Shown: piece by piece, positions 1 through 5,857 of the stretch
Numbering within the stretch: the stretch's first letter is position 1
How the letters are laid out: each line of letters begins with the position of its first letter
NCBI GenBank assembly: GCA_043801935.1
Contig: JAZDLO010000028.1
Span: 1 to 5,857, forward strand
Source: JAZDLO01 sp043801935
Lineage (GTDB): Bacteria; Actinomycetota; Thermoleophilia; RBG-16-64-13
Reading direction: 5' to 3'
Length of the DNA stretch: 5,857 nucleotides
Position numbers and translations under genes: made by a program
Notes under the pieces: generated by a model
Told to the model about the DNA's origin: nothing
Seen by the model: only the letters and a program-made list of their open reading frames with translations
The model's database searches: none

Positions 1-1476
1 GTCGTTCCAGCAGGTCATGAAGCACGGGGAGTCGGTCCAGACCATGTGGATCTTAGAGCAACCCTCGGCCGGGTACTCATAGTGGACGAACTGGTCCTCC
101 CGGGGAGCCATCTCGTGCTCGTTGCCCCACCACTCGCACCCGCCTTCGAGGATCGCCTTGGGAAGAAGGGTCTTGGGCAGGAAGGCGTGGTTGGTCTCGG
201 TCGAGGTGCTGCCGGTATAGGCGGCCATGAGGCTGGGGATGAGCTTCGGCTGGGGGCACCCCACCTGGGCCATGTCGTCCATGAACCCCCAATCGAGCAT
301 CTTGGCTTGGTTGGCTCCCGGTCCCCCCAGTCCCTGCATGGCCAGGCAGAGCACCTGCAGGCGGGCGGGCTCGCTCGCGTAGGGGCCGCGTATGCCGGGG
401 CCGCCGTTACCGATGACCACCGTCGTCTGCTTCGATGCCCACTCTCGCGCCAACGCTTTGATGATGCGCGAGGGCACCCCGGTGATGGGCGCCGCCCACG
501 CCGGGCTCTTGGGGACACCGTCCTCCTCGCCCATCACGTAGGCTTCGAACTTGTCTACGCCGTAGGCGTGCGTCTCCAGGTACTCTCTATCGTAGGTGCC
601 TTCCTTGAACCACTGATAGGCGACGGCCAGATAGAGAGCAGCGTCGGTGTTGGGGAGGATTGGGATCCAGCGGTCGGCGTGAACGGCCGCGGCGTAGTTC
701 AGGTCCGGGGCGATGTAGATCTGCTCGATCCCCAACTCCGTGAACCAGTAGCTCAGACGGCTGGGCAGCTGGCCCTGCCAGGCCCAGGTGGTCGTCTCTT
801 GGTCGCAGCCCCAGAACAGCAGCAATTCCGCGTTCTTGGCGATATCGTAGATGAGATTGCTCTGCGGTACTTGCTGGCCGACGGGCTCCATCCCCCATAC
901 ATGCTTTGCCCCCCACGACCAGCCTTCCCAGCTGTCGGGCTGTCGCGCCTGGAGCGTGAAACCCCCGAACAGGCGCAACAGCTTCCTCCCGCACCCGTGA
1001 GGGCCGTGCACCACCTTGTTCTCGCCGTGTTGGTCGGACTGATACAGGATGGCGGTCGGCCCGTACCGCTCCCTCACCCGCAGCATCTCACCGGTGATGA
1101 TGTCGAGCGCTTCGGCCCAGGAGATACGGACGTATTTGCTGACGCCCCGGTTCTGGAGGTTGCGCGCCCCCTTGGGGTCGAAGTCCACCCGCTTCATGGG
1201 GAACCGGATCCGGGCCGGAGATCGGACCCGCTTCTTGTAGGCCAGACTGAAGGGAGGGATCAAGGTCTTCATGCTGGGTGAGAAGGTCTTGCCCCGCGCC
1301 TTCATCGTCCAGTGACCGAGCTCGTCGGCGCCGTACTTCCAGTCGTAGTGCATGGGCCGGATGCGCACGATCTCGTCATCTTTGACGTCCACCATGCAGG
1401 CGTTGGCGCCGTTGGCGACGCCGCAGAAACTGATGTCGCGGATCAGCGTCCTTTCTTGACGATCAGCGTGGCTCAT
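1..1476 (-). CDS. Molybdopterin (bis-MGD) oxidoreductase, large subunit, pyrogallol transhydroxylase (AthL)-like; N-terminal 492 codons, C-terminus beyond window
   Basis: The gene reads leftward from ATG at 1476-1474 and is still open at base 1, giving 492 codons; AthL-type subunits are about 875 aa, so roughly the C-terminal 40% is missing. I assign it to the DMSO-reductase superfamily. The closest recalled relative is the pyrogallol-phloroglucinol transhydroxylase large subunit of Pelobacter acidigallici: shared stretches include GKTFSP (62-67), FPMKRVDFDPKGARN (92-106) and PDSWEGWSWG (180-189). Asp181-Ser182 align with the Mo-ligand Ser175 and neighbouring Asp174 of that enzyme, and His150 aligns with His144. 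Residues about 350-392 form the glycine-rich pterin-binding region. No CxxCxxxC motif is present (only Cys18 and Cys27), as in AthL, where Fe-S clusters sit on the small subunit. I see no Tat or Sec signal, so it is probably cytoplasmic. A ferredoxin-like partner may follow off the left edge. Anaerobic hydroxyarene transhydroxylation or catechol-type dehydroxylation is inferred; the substrate is unknown. Family call firm, exact reaction not. Confidence 0.85.
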   Translation of the reverse strand, partial: MSHADRQERTLIRDISFCGVANGANACMVDVKDDEIVRIRPMHYDWKYGADELGHWTMKARGKTFSPSMKTLIPPFSLAYKKRVRSPARIRFPMKRVDFDPKGARNLQNRGVSKYVRISWAEALDIITGEMLRVRERYGPTAILYQSDQHGENKVVHGPHGCGRKLLRLFGGFTLQARQPDSWEGWSWGAKHVWGMEPVGQQVPQSNLIYDIAKNAELLLFWGCDQETTTWAWQGQLPSRLSYWFTELGIEQIYIAPDLNYAAAVHADRWIPILPNTDAALYLAVAYQWFKEGTYDREYLETHAYGVDKFEAYVMGEEDGVPKSPAWAAPITGVPSRIIKALAREWASKQTTVVIGNGGPGIRGPYASEPARLQVLCLAMQGLGGPGANQAKMLDWGFMDDMAQVGCPQPKLIPSLMAAYTGSTSTETNHAFLPKTLLPKAILEGGCEWWGNEHEMAPREDQFVHYEYPAEGCSKIHMVWTDSPCFMTCWND

Positions 1477-1483
1477 ACGGTCA

Positions 1484-1489
1484 CCCTCC
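1484..1489 (-). promoter_or_regulatory. Shine-Dalgarno site for the molybdoenzyme gene
   Basis: GGAGGG on the minus strand lies 7 bases before the ATG at 1476-1474. This decides the start. Another in-frame ATG at 1494-1492 would add six residues (MPEGDR) but has only a weak purine stretch in front. The site lies in the 33-bp gap after the dnaE stop and no terminator hairpin separates the genes, so the molybdoenzyme can be translated independently from a dnaE-containing transcript. Confidence 0.75.
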
Positions 1490-1509
1490 GGCATGGTCGG
1501 ATGCGGTCC

Positions 1510-4500
1510 CTACTTGGCCGCAGCGCCGTGCGAAAGCTGCGATCCTTGGCCGACGCAGCCCTCGCCCAACAGCTCTTTCAGCTCGGCGAACAGACTCGCC
1601 TGGGGATCGACCCGGTAGCCGTCGCCGAACCGTAGGCGGCGGGCCTGCGCTCCCGATCGCACGTACATGTCCACGGAGCACTGTCCAGGGAAGCGGGCCA
1701 GGATACGCTTGAGGTCGTCGACGACGGTGCTCTGGAAGCTGTTGCCGTCGACGGAAAGGGCCAGCGGCTCCAGCCCGGTCTTGGGCTTGAAGGCTTCGAT
1801 CGTCAAGGGGATGAACTTGGTCTCGGCGTCTTCCTTGTGATCCACCCGGCCCTTGATCTTGAGCACCTTGTCCTCCACCAGCACTTCTTTGTTCTCCTGG
1901 TAGATGGCGGGGAAACACACTATCTCCACCGAGCCCTCCAGGCCTTCGACGGTTACGAAGGCCATGGTCTCGCCCGACTTCTTGGTGGTTATCTTCTTGA
2001 CGGCGCAGACCATGCCCACGATGGTGGTGACCGTGCCGTCGGGCACGTCGCTCAGCTGGGAGACGAGGTACTCGGCCTCCCGCCGCACCTGGTGCCGGAT
2101 GTCTTTGAGCGGATGCGAGCTCACGTACAAGCCCAGCGTCTCCTTCTCCAAGGCCAGAAGCTCTTCCCGGCTGAAGTCGTCACGAGGGATGTCGACCGGA
2201 GGAGACCCGTTGGCCCGGGACCCGTTGGCCCGGGACCCGTTCGCCCGGCGTCCGCTGCCCGGGCTCGCCTCAGTCGCGACCGGCTCCGCGTCCAGCATCA
2301 GGTCGAATATGGAACCTTGGCCCCGGTCGGCGTCGGAGCGGGCCTTCTTGCCGTGAGCCATGGCCTGCTGGAGCACCATCAACATGCCCCGGCGCGAAGG
2401 CCCGATGGAATCCATCGCCCCCGATTTGACCAGACTCTCGATAGCCCTGCCGTTGACCACGCCCAGATCGGCCCTCTCGCAGAAGTCGAACAGGTCACGG
2501 AAGGGACCGTCCTGCTCCCGGGCCTCGAGGATATTGCGTATGGCCGTCTCTCCCACGTTCTTGACGGCGTTCAGCCCGAAGCGGATGCGCCCCTGCACCC
2601 CCCGGAAGTCGAGCGCGGACTCGTTGATGTCGGGAGGCAACACCTCTATGCCCATCTCGTTGGCCACCGTCACGTAGAAAGGCACCTTGTCCTTGGTGTC
2701 CATGACGCTGGAGATGAGCGCGGCCATGTACTGCACCGGGAAGTTGGCCTTCAGGTAGGCGGTGCGGTATGAGATGAGCGCGTAGCAGGCGGCATGCGAC
2801 TTGTTGAAGGAGTAGTCACCAGCCTTCTCCATCAGCGACCACAGGCGATCGATGACCCGGGGAGAAGTGCCCGAGGCCTCGGCTCCCTGCCGGAACTTGG
2901 GCTCCAGCTGATCCATCTTGGCCCGGATCTTCTTGCCGATGGCTTTGCGCAGGTCGTCGGCCTCGGAGGGCGTGAAGCCGCCGATGCGCTTGGCGATCTC
3001 CATGAGCTGTTCCTGGTAGATAGCTACCCCGTAGGTAGGGCTGAGGATGGGCTCCAGACGTTCGTCCTCGTACTTGATGCTCTCCGGAGCGCGCTTGTTG
3101 CGGGCGTACTGGGGGATGAACTCCATCGGACCGGGCCGGTACAGAGCCACCAATGCGATGAGGTCGTCCAGGCGGGTGGGCTGGATGTCACGTAGGGCTT
3201 CACGCATGCCGCTCGACTCGAACTGGAACACGCCCTCGGACTCGCCCTTGGCCAACATCCGGTAGGTGAGCGGGTCGTCCAGGGGAATGGTCTCGATGGC
3301 GAACCCGGGATGGCCCCCCGCCTGGATGATACCGACGGCGCTATCGATCACGTCCAGGTTGCGGAGACCCAAGAAGTCCATCTTGAGCAGGCCCAGCTTC
3401 TCCACGTCGCCCATGGAGACCTGAGTGACCACCTCGGCATCCCCTTTTTGCATGAGAGGCAGATGCTCGGTGAGCGGCCCCTTGGAAATGACCACGCCGG
3501 CGGCATGGATCGAGTCCTGACGGATGAGTCCCTCCAAGGGCCGGGCCATATCGATGACTTCCCTCACCAGCTCGTCGCCGTCGTAGGCGGCACGCAGCTC
3601 GCCCTTGCCGTCGGCCAGACAGGCATCAAGGGTGATGTTGAGCACCTCGGGCACCAGCTTGGCGATGCGGTCGGCCTGGCCGTACGGCACGTCCATGACC
3701 CGGGCGGCGTCGCGGATGGCCTGGCGGGCCTTGATAGTCCCGAAGGTGGCGATCTGGGCCACCCGGTCGCGCCCGTACTTGTCTGCCACGTAGTCGATCA
3801 CCTTCTCCCGGCCGCTGACCGAGAAGTCGATGTCGATGTCGGGCATGCTGATACGATCGGGATTGAGAAAACGCTCGAAGAGAAGTTCGTAGGCGATGGG
3901 ATCGAGGTCGGTGATACCCAGAAGGTACGAGACAAGCGAGCCCGCGGCCGAACCCCGGCCCGGGCCCACGGAGATGCCCGCTTGCTTGGCGTAACTGACA
4001 AAATCCCACACGATGAGGAAGTAGGGCGGGAAGCCCATCTTCTCCACCACCGCCAGCTCGGTCTCCAGACGCTCCCGCACCTGAACTGAGACCTCGGTCC
4101 CGAAACGCCGGGCCAATCCCCTCTCGCACTGCTCCCGCAGATACGAGGCTTCGTCGTACCCCTCTGGGACCGGGAAATGCGGGATGAGCATCTCGTCGAG
4201 CTCGATCTCCACGTTGCAGCGGTCGGCCACCTCCAGGGTGTTCGCCAGCGCTTCCGGGTGGTCGAGAAAGGCAGCCCGCATCTCGTCCTCGCCCTTCAAG
4301 AAGAACTCCTCTGAGGAAAAGCGAAGCCGGTTCTCCTCAGAAAGACGGGAGCCGGTCTGGATGCAGAGCAGCACGTCGTGCGCGGTGGCGTCGCCCTCGC
4401 GCAGGTAGTGCACGTCGTTGGTGGCCACAAGCTTGAGGCCGGTGCGGCCGGCCAGCTCCACCAGGCGCGGGTTGACCTCTGCCAGTTCGCGGATGCCGGT

Positions 4501-5070
4501 CTCCTGCATCTCCAGATAGACATTGCCGTCTCCGAAGATCTGTACCAGCCTGCCGACCTCCGCGTCGGCGGCGGCGAACTGGCCGGATTGGAGGGCTCGG
4601 GACAGGCGCCCGCTGGCGCAGCCCGACAGGCAGATGAGGCCCTCGGCGTGCTCGCCGAGGGCGGCGTAATCCATGCGGGGTTTGTAGTAATAGCCCTCGA
4701 GGAAGGCCAGGCTGCTCAGCTTGAGAAGGTTGCGATAGCCCCTGTCGTCGCGGGCCAAAAGGGTGAGGTGCCAGCGCTCCTCGTTCTGCCCCTCTTTGCG
4801 GAAGCGATCCTCGACCAGATAGGCCTCCAGACCGATGATCGGCTTGATGCCGGCCTGGCGGCACTGCAGATAGAACTGGATGGTGCCTGAGAGCACCCCG
4901 TGGTCGGTGATGGCCAAGGCCGGCATGCCCAGCTCCGCGGCTCGAGCCACCAGTTCCTCCACTTTGCAGGCCCCATCGAGCGCCGAGTAGTGGGTGTGGA
5001 CGTGCAGGTGGCAGAAGCTACCCTGCGGCCGGGCCGTCCCTTGCGCGGTGGGCTGGGAAGAAGCTGACAA
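1510..5070 (-). CDS. dnaE: DNA polymerase III subunit alpha (DnaE1 type) with intact PHP domain, TTG start
   Basis: Replicative polymerase alpha subunit, 1186 aa, near the usual DnaE length. PHP domain about 19-290: His23, His25, Asp32, His57, Glu82, His101, Cys151, Asp219 and His221 match the nine metal ligands recalled for mycobacterial DnaE1, so intrinsic 3'-5' proofreading is likely. Polymerase core: GPGRGSAAGS near 367-376, catalytic Asp411 and Asp413 in PDIDIDF, and Asp565 in KMDFLG, each ten residues beyond E. coli Asp401, Asp403 and Asp555. YRPGPM (near 647), RKAIGKK (near 711) and FNKSHAACY (near 755) are hallmark motifs. Helix-hairpin-helix region about 865-905; sliding-clamp motif QGSIF at 918-922; low-complexity RANGS linker 942-956; OB domain about 1010-1095; then a C-terminal domain containing AELKELLG. 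No DnaQ-like insertion or intein. TTG is the only plausible start: a TAG stop lies in frame at 5125-5127, no ATG or GTG falls between, and PHP begins at residue 19. TAG stop at 1512-1510. Identification is very secure. Confidence 0.97.
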   Translation of the reverse strand: MSASSQPTAQGTARPQGSFCHLHVHTHYSALDGACKVEELVARAAELGMPALAITDHGVLSGTIQFYLQCRQAGIKPIIGLEAYLVEDRFRKEGQNEERWHLTLLARDDRGYRNLLKLSSLAFLEGYYYKPRMDYAALGEHAEGLICLSGCASGRLSRALQSGQFAAADAEVGRLVQIFGDGNVYLEMQETGIRELAEVNPRLVELAGRTGLKLVATNDVHYLREGDATAHDVLLCIQTGSRLSEENRLRFSSEEFFLKGEDEMRAAFLDHPEALANTLEVADRCNVEIELDEMLIPHFPVPEGYDEASYLREQCERGLARRFGTEVSVQVRERLETELAVVEKMGFPPYFLIVWDFVSYAKQAGISVGPGRGSAAGSLVSYLLGITDLDPIAYELLFERFLNPDRISMPDIDIDFSVSGREKVIDYVADKYGRDRVAQIATFGTIKARQAIRDAARVMDVPYGQADRIAKLVPEVLNITLDACLADGKGELRAAYDGDELVREVIDMARPLEGLIRQDSIHAAGVVISKGPLTEHLPLMQKGDAEVVTQVSMGDVEKLGLLKMDFLGLRNLDVIDSAVGIIQAGGHPGFAIETIPLDDPLTYRMLAKGESEGVFQFESSGMREALRDIQPTRLDDLIALVALYRPGPMEFIPQYARNKRAPESIKYEDERLEPILSPTYGVAIYQEQLMEIAKRIGGFTPSEADDLRKAIGKKIRAKMDQLEPKFRQGAEASGTSPRVIDRLWSLMEKAGDYSFNKSHAACYALISYRTAYLKANFPVQYMAALISSVMDTKDKVPFYVTVANEMGIEVLPPDINESALDFRGVQGRIRFGLNAVKNVGETAIRNILEAREQDGPFRDLFDFCERADLGVVNGRAIESLVKSGAMDSIGPSRRGMLMVLQQAMAHGKKARSDADRGQGSIFDLMLDAEPVATEASPGSGRRANGSRANGSRANGSPPVDIPRDDFSREELLALEKETLGLYVSSHPLKDIRHQVRREAEYLVSQLSDVPDGTVTTIVGMVCAVKKITTKKSGETMAFVTVEGLEGSVEIVCFPAIYQENKEVLVEDKVLKIKGRVDHKEDAETKFIPLTIEAFKPKTGLEPLALSVDGNSFQSTVVDDLKRILARFPGQCSVDMYVRSGAQARRLRFGDGYRVDPQASLFAELKELLGEGCVGQGSQLSHGAAAK
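2204..2248 (-). repeat. 15-bp tandem repeat, three units, inside dnaE (encodes RANGS x3)
   Basis: On the + strand the unit GACCCGTTGGCCCGG occurs at 2204-2218 and again identically at 2219-2233; the third copy at 2234-2248 differs at one base (GTTC for GTTG). A decayed fourth unit may follow at 2249-2263. Because the period is 15 bp, copy number can change without breaking the frame. In the protein it gives Arg-Ala-Asn-Gly-Ser three times at residues 942-956, in the linker between the clamp-binding motif and the OB domain. It is probably disordered. Confidence 0.95.
4639..4662. repeat. Perfect 10-bp inverted repeat (hairpin) inside the dnaE PHP region
   Basis: The arms GCCCTCGGCG (4639-4648) and CGCCGAGGGC (4653-4662) are perfectly complementary around a 4-base loop TGCT. 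It covers codons for about residues 137-144 (LGEHAEG) of DnaE. No T-run follows on either strand, so it is not an intrinsic terminator. Most likely it is a by-product of GC-rich coding; a role in mRNA folding is possible but unsupported. Confidence 0.6.
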
Positions 5071-5080
5071 GAAAACGACT

Positions 5081-5086
5081 CTCCCT
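5081..5086 (-). promoter_or_regulatory. dnaE: Probable Shine-Dalgarno site for dnaE TTG start
   Basis: AGGGAG on the minus strand ends about 10 bases before the TTG codon at 5070-5068. The spacing is slightly long but workable. It supports the TTG start, as no other start codon in this frame lies between the upstream stop and the PHP domain. Confidence 0.5.
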
Positions 5087-5134
5087 GAGGATTCCCCCGA
5101 AAATACATCGGGACGGACGCCGGACTACCTGTCG

Positions 5135-5163
5135 ATTCTACCCGAAGGCCGGTGCCTCCTCAA
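5135..5163 (-). promoter_or_regulatory. Sigma70-type promoter candidate for dnaE and downstream molybdoenzyme gene
   Basis: Read on the minus strand, a -35-like TTGAGG (5163-5158) is followed after exactly 17 bp by a -10-like TAGAAT (5140-5135). The -10 matches TATAAT at five of six positions and the -35 matches TTGACA at four of six. It lies in the only sizeable intergenic gap of the window and would start transcription near 5128, leaving a leader of roughly 58 bases before dnaE. Placement and spacing are convincing. It is prediction only; I see no operator-like repeat next to it. Confidence 0.55.
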
Positions 5164-5185
5164 CCCGTCCTGTCGGCTGGAGGTG

Positions 5186-5206
5186 AACAAAATCCGCTGA
5201 GAGCGG
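5186..5206 (-). terminator. Weak intrinsic terminator candidate after the cupin gene
   Basis: On the minus strand CCGCT-CTC-AGCGG (5206-5194) forms a 5-bp GC-rich stem with a 3-base loop, followed directly by ATTTTGTT. It begins three bases past the cupin stop codon. The stem is short and the T-tract is interrupted, so termination may be partial. With the promoter just downstream, it would mark the boundary between the FAH-cupin unit and the dnaE unit. Confidence 0.35.
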
Positions 5207-5209
5207 GTT

Positions 5210-5782
5210 TCACGTCAGCGCCAGGATGCTCGTCCTGGCCTGCGGGAACTCCTTCAGGAGCGACTCTCGGTCCGCCGGTTCGAAGTCGTCGTATTCGAAG
5301 CCCGGACTGACGACGCAGCTCACCAACGCCCAGTCACCGCCTTCTCCCCTGCCTCCACCTTTCTCCCCATCCGGGAGGACGCGTGCCCCCAGCCAGCGAC
5401 CGGCGGGTACCACCAAGTGCGGACAGGCCGGTCCAAGCACGTGCCGCTCCGGCCGGCACTTCTCGGGATGCGGCTGCCCGGGCGCCGGGCCCGGGCCCAG
5501 CAGCACCAGCTCGGCCCACGCCCCGCGATGGAAGAACCACATCTCGTCCCAGCGCAGTCGGTGGAAGCGGCTGGGATCGTCCCTCGTCAGGAGATAGAGG
5601 ATGGCGGTGGACAAAGGGCGCGGGCCCGCTGCCGTGGCTACCGTGGCTGCGGCGCGGTATGTCTCGCGGAAATAGCCCCCTTCCCGATGGGGCTCCAACC
5701 CCAGGGACTCGACCACCCCCAGCGCCGACAACGCGGCCGCGCCCTGGTCGCCGGCCCAGGCAGCGAAGGACCTCTCGATCAC
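5210..5782 (-). CDS. Cupin_5 / DUF985 family protein
   Basis: A 190-aa small soluble beta-barrel (cupin) protein of the DUF985/cupin_5 family. The family signatures are clear: LGLEPHREGGYFRETYR (27-43), STAILYLL (58-65), FHRLRWDEMWFFHRG (73-87), VPAGRWLGAR (125-134), SPGFEYDDFEPADR (159-172) and a closing FPQARTSILALT. His74, Glu80, His85 and His122 are candidate metal or ligand contacts, by inference from cupin geometry. Two departures from the compact family form are a roughly 26-residue N-terminal lead and a glycine-rich insertion (about 139-149) in a loop. The start is GTG at 5782-5780, chosen because it overlaps the upstream stop by 4 bp and has GGAG five bases ahead. It has no signal peptide or membrane segment. 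The biochemical function of this family is not firmly established and I assign none. Co-translation with an FAH-family gene suggests a metabolic role. Confidence 0.9.
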   Translation of the reverse strand: MIERSFAAWAGDQGAAALSALGVVESLGLEPHREGGYFRETYRAAATVATAAGPRPLSTAILYLLTRDDPSRFHRLRWDEMWFFHRGAWAELVLLGPGPAPGQPHPEKCRPERHVLGPACPHLVVPAGRWLGARVLPDGEKGGGRGEGGDWALVSCVVSPGFEYDDFEPADRESLLKEFPQARTSILALT

Positions 5783-5857
5783 CCTTTCTCCAGCTCTACC
5801 GGGTTCCTGAGGTAGCCCACGCCATCGATCTCGACCTCCACCTCATCTCCAGGGTGA
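5779..5857 (-). CDS. Fumarylacetoacetate hydrolase (FAH)-family protein, C-terminal 25 residues only
   Basis: The gene enters from the right edge and ends at TGA (5781-5779). The visible tail includes HPGDEVEVEIDGVGYLRNPV and ends in ELEKG. The pattern GD-x-VEVEI-x-G-x-G-x-LRNPV is the characteristic end of FAH-fold enzymes such as fumarylpyruvate/acylpyruvate hydrolases and 2-hydroxyhepta-2,4-diene-1,7-dioate isomerases, which process ring-cleavage and keto-acid intermediates. No catalytic residues are in view, so the specific activity cannot be stated. The stop overlaps the GTG of the cupin gene, so the two are very probably translationally coupled in one operon. Confidence 0.8.
   Translation of the reverse strand, partial: HPGDEVEVEIDGVGYLRNPVELEKG

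Noticed and set aside
46..1281. 411-codon open frame on the + strand
   Set aside because: It is antisense to the molybdoenzyme gene, whose translation shows clear family motifs. The + strand product is low-complexity, shows no recognisable domain, and is explained by GC-rich third positions suppressing stops.
1477..1509. Terminator or promoter between dnaE and the molybdoenzyme gene
   Set aside because: The 33-bp gap holds only the ribosome-binding site; no stem with T-run and no -10/-35 pair is visible.
2204..2263. Possible CRISPR-like or regulatory repeat array
   Set aside because: Units are contiguous 15-mers without spacers and keep the dnaE frame, so this is a coding tandem repeat.
1837..2772. 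311-codon open frame on the + strand
   Set aside because: Lies wholly antisense to dnaE; its His/Leu/Val/Gly-rich composition is typical of shadow frames and no motif is recognised.
3310..4089. 259-codon open frame on the + strand
   Set aside because: Antisense to the DnaE polymerase core, which is highly conserved; the frame shows no domain and no convincing ribosome site.
1510..5070. Intein or split in dnaE
   Set aside because: dnaE is a common intein host, but the polymerase motifs follow each other at E. coli-like spacing with no insertion.
5071..5209. Small protein or RNA gene in the intergenic gap, including a + strand open frame across 4994-5200
   Set aside because: The open frame overlaps the start of dnaE antisense and has no recognisable product; the gap is fully accounted for by terminator, promoter and leader candidates.

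Overview
This is a GC-rich bacterial chromosomal window in which every supported gene lies on the minus strand, so transcription runs from the right edge to the left. Third codon positions strongly favour G and C. The central gene is a DnaE1-type replicative polymerase with a complete PHP metal site, and its C-terminal tail resembles those of Actinobacteria. A tungsten/molybdenum bis-pterin enzyme resembling pyrogallol transhydroxylase suggests an anaerobic or facultative lifestyle. My best guess is a deep-branching or anaerobic actinobacterium. This rests on protein flavour only and could be wrong at phylum level.

Layout in transcription order, right to left. At 5857-5779 are the last 25 codons of a fumarylacetoacetate hydrolase (FAH)-family protein. 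Its stop overlaps by 4 bp (GTGA) the GTG start of a cupin_5/DUF985 protein (5782-5210). A 139-bp intergenic gap (5209-5071) follows. It holds a small hairpin with a T-rich tail (possible terminator) and a good sigma70-like promoter (TTGAGG, 17 bp, TAGAAT). Then comes dnaE (5070-1510), which starts at TTG. After 33 bp with a strong Shine-Dalgarno comes the N-terminal 492 codons of a transhydroxylase-like molybdopterin oxidoreductase (1476-1), which runs off the left edge.

DnaE is the housekeeping part. It is an alpha subunit of 1186 aa with PHP, polymerase, helix-hairpin-helix and OB domains and a clamp-binding motif. All nine expected PHP metal ligands are present, so intrinsic proofreading is likely. 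Its linker before the OB domain carries a 15-bp tandem repeat that encodes (RANGS)x3.

The accessory part is more unusual. A replication gene sits between an FAH-family enzyme, a fold common in aromatic-ring catabolism, and a probable hydroxyarene transhydroxylase or dehydroxylase. The molybdoenzyme keeps the Asp-Ser and His active-site residues I recall from the Pelobacter enzyme and lacks the usual N-terminal 4Fe-4S cysteine motif. Its later substrate-pocket region looks divergent. I see no mobile element, CRISPR array, tRNA, rRNA or riboswitch.
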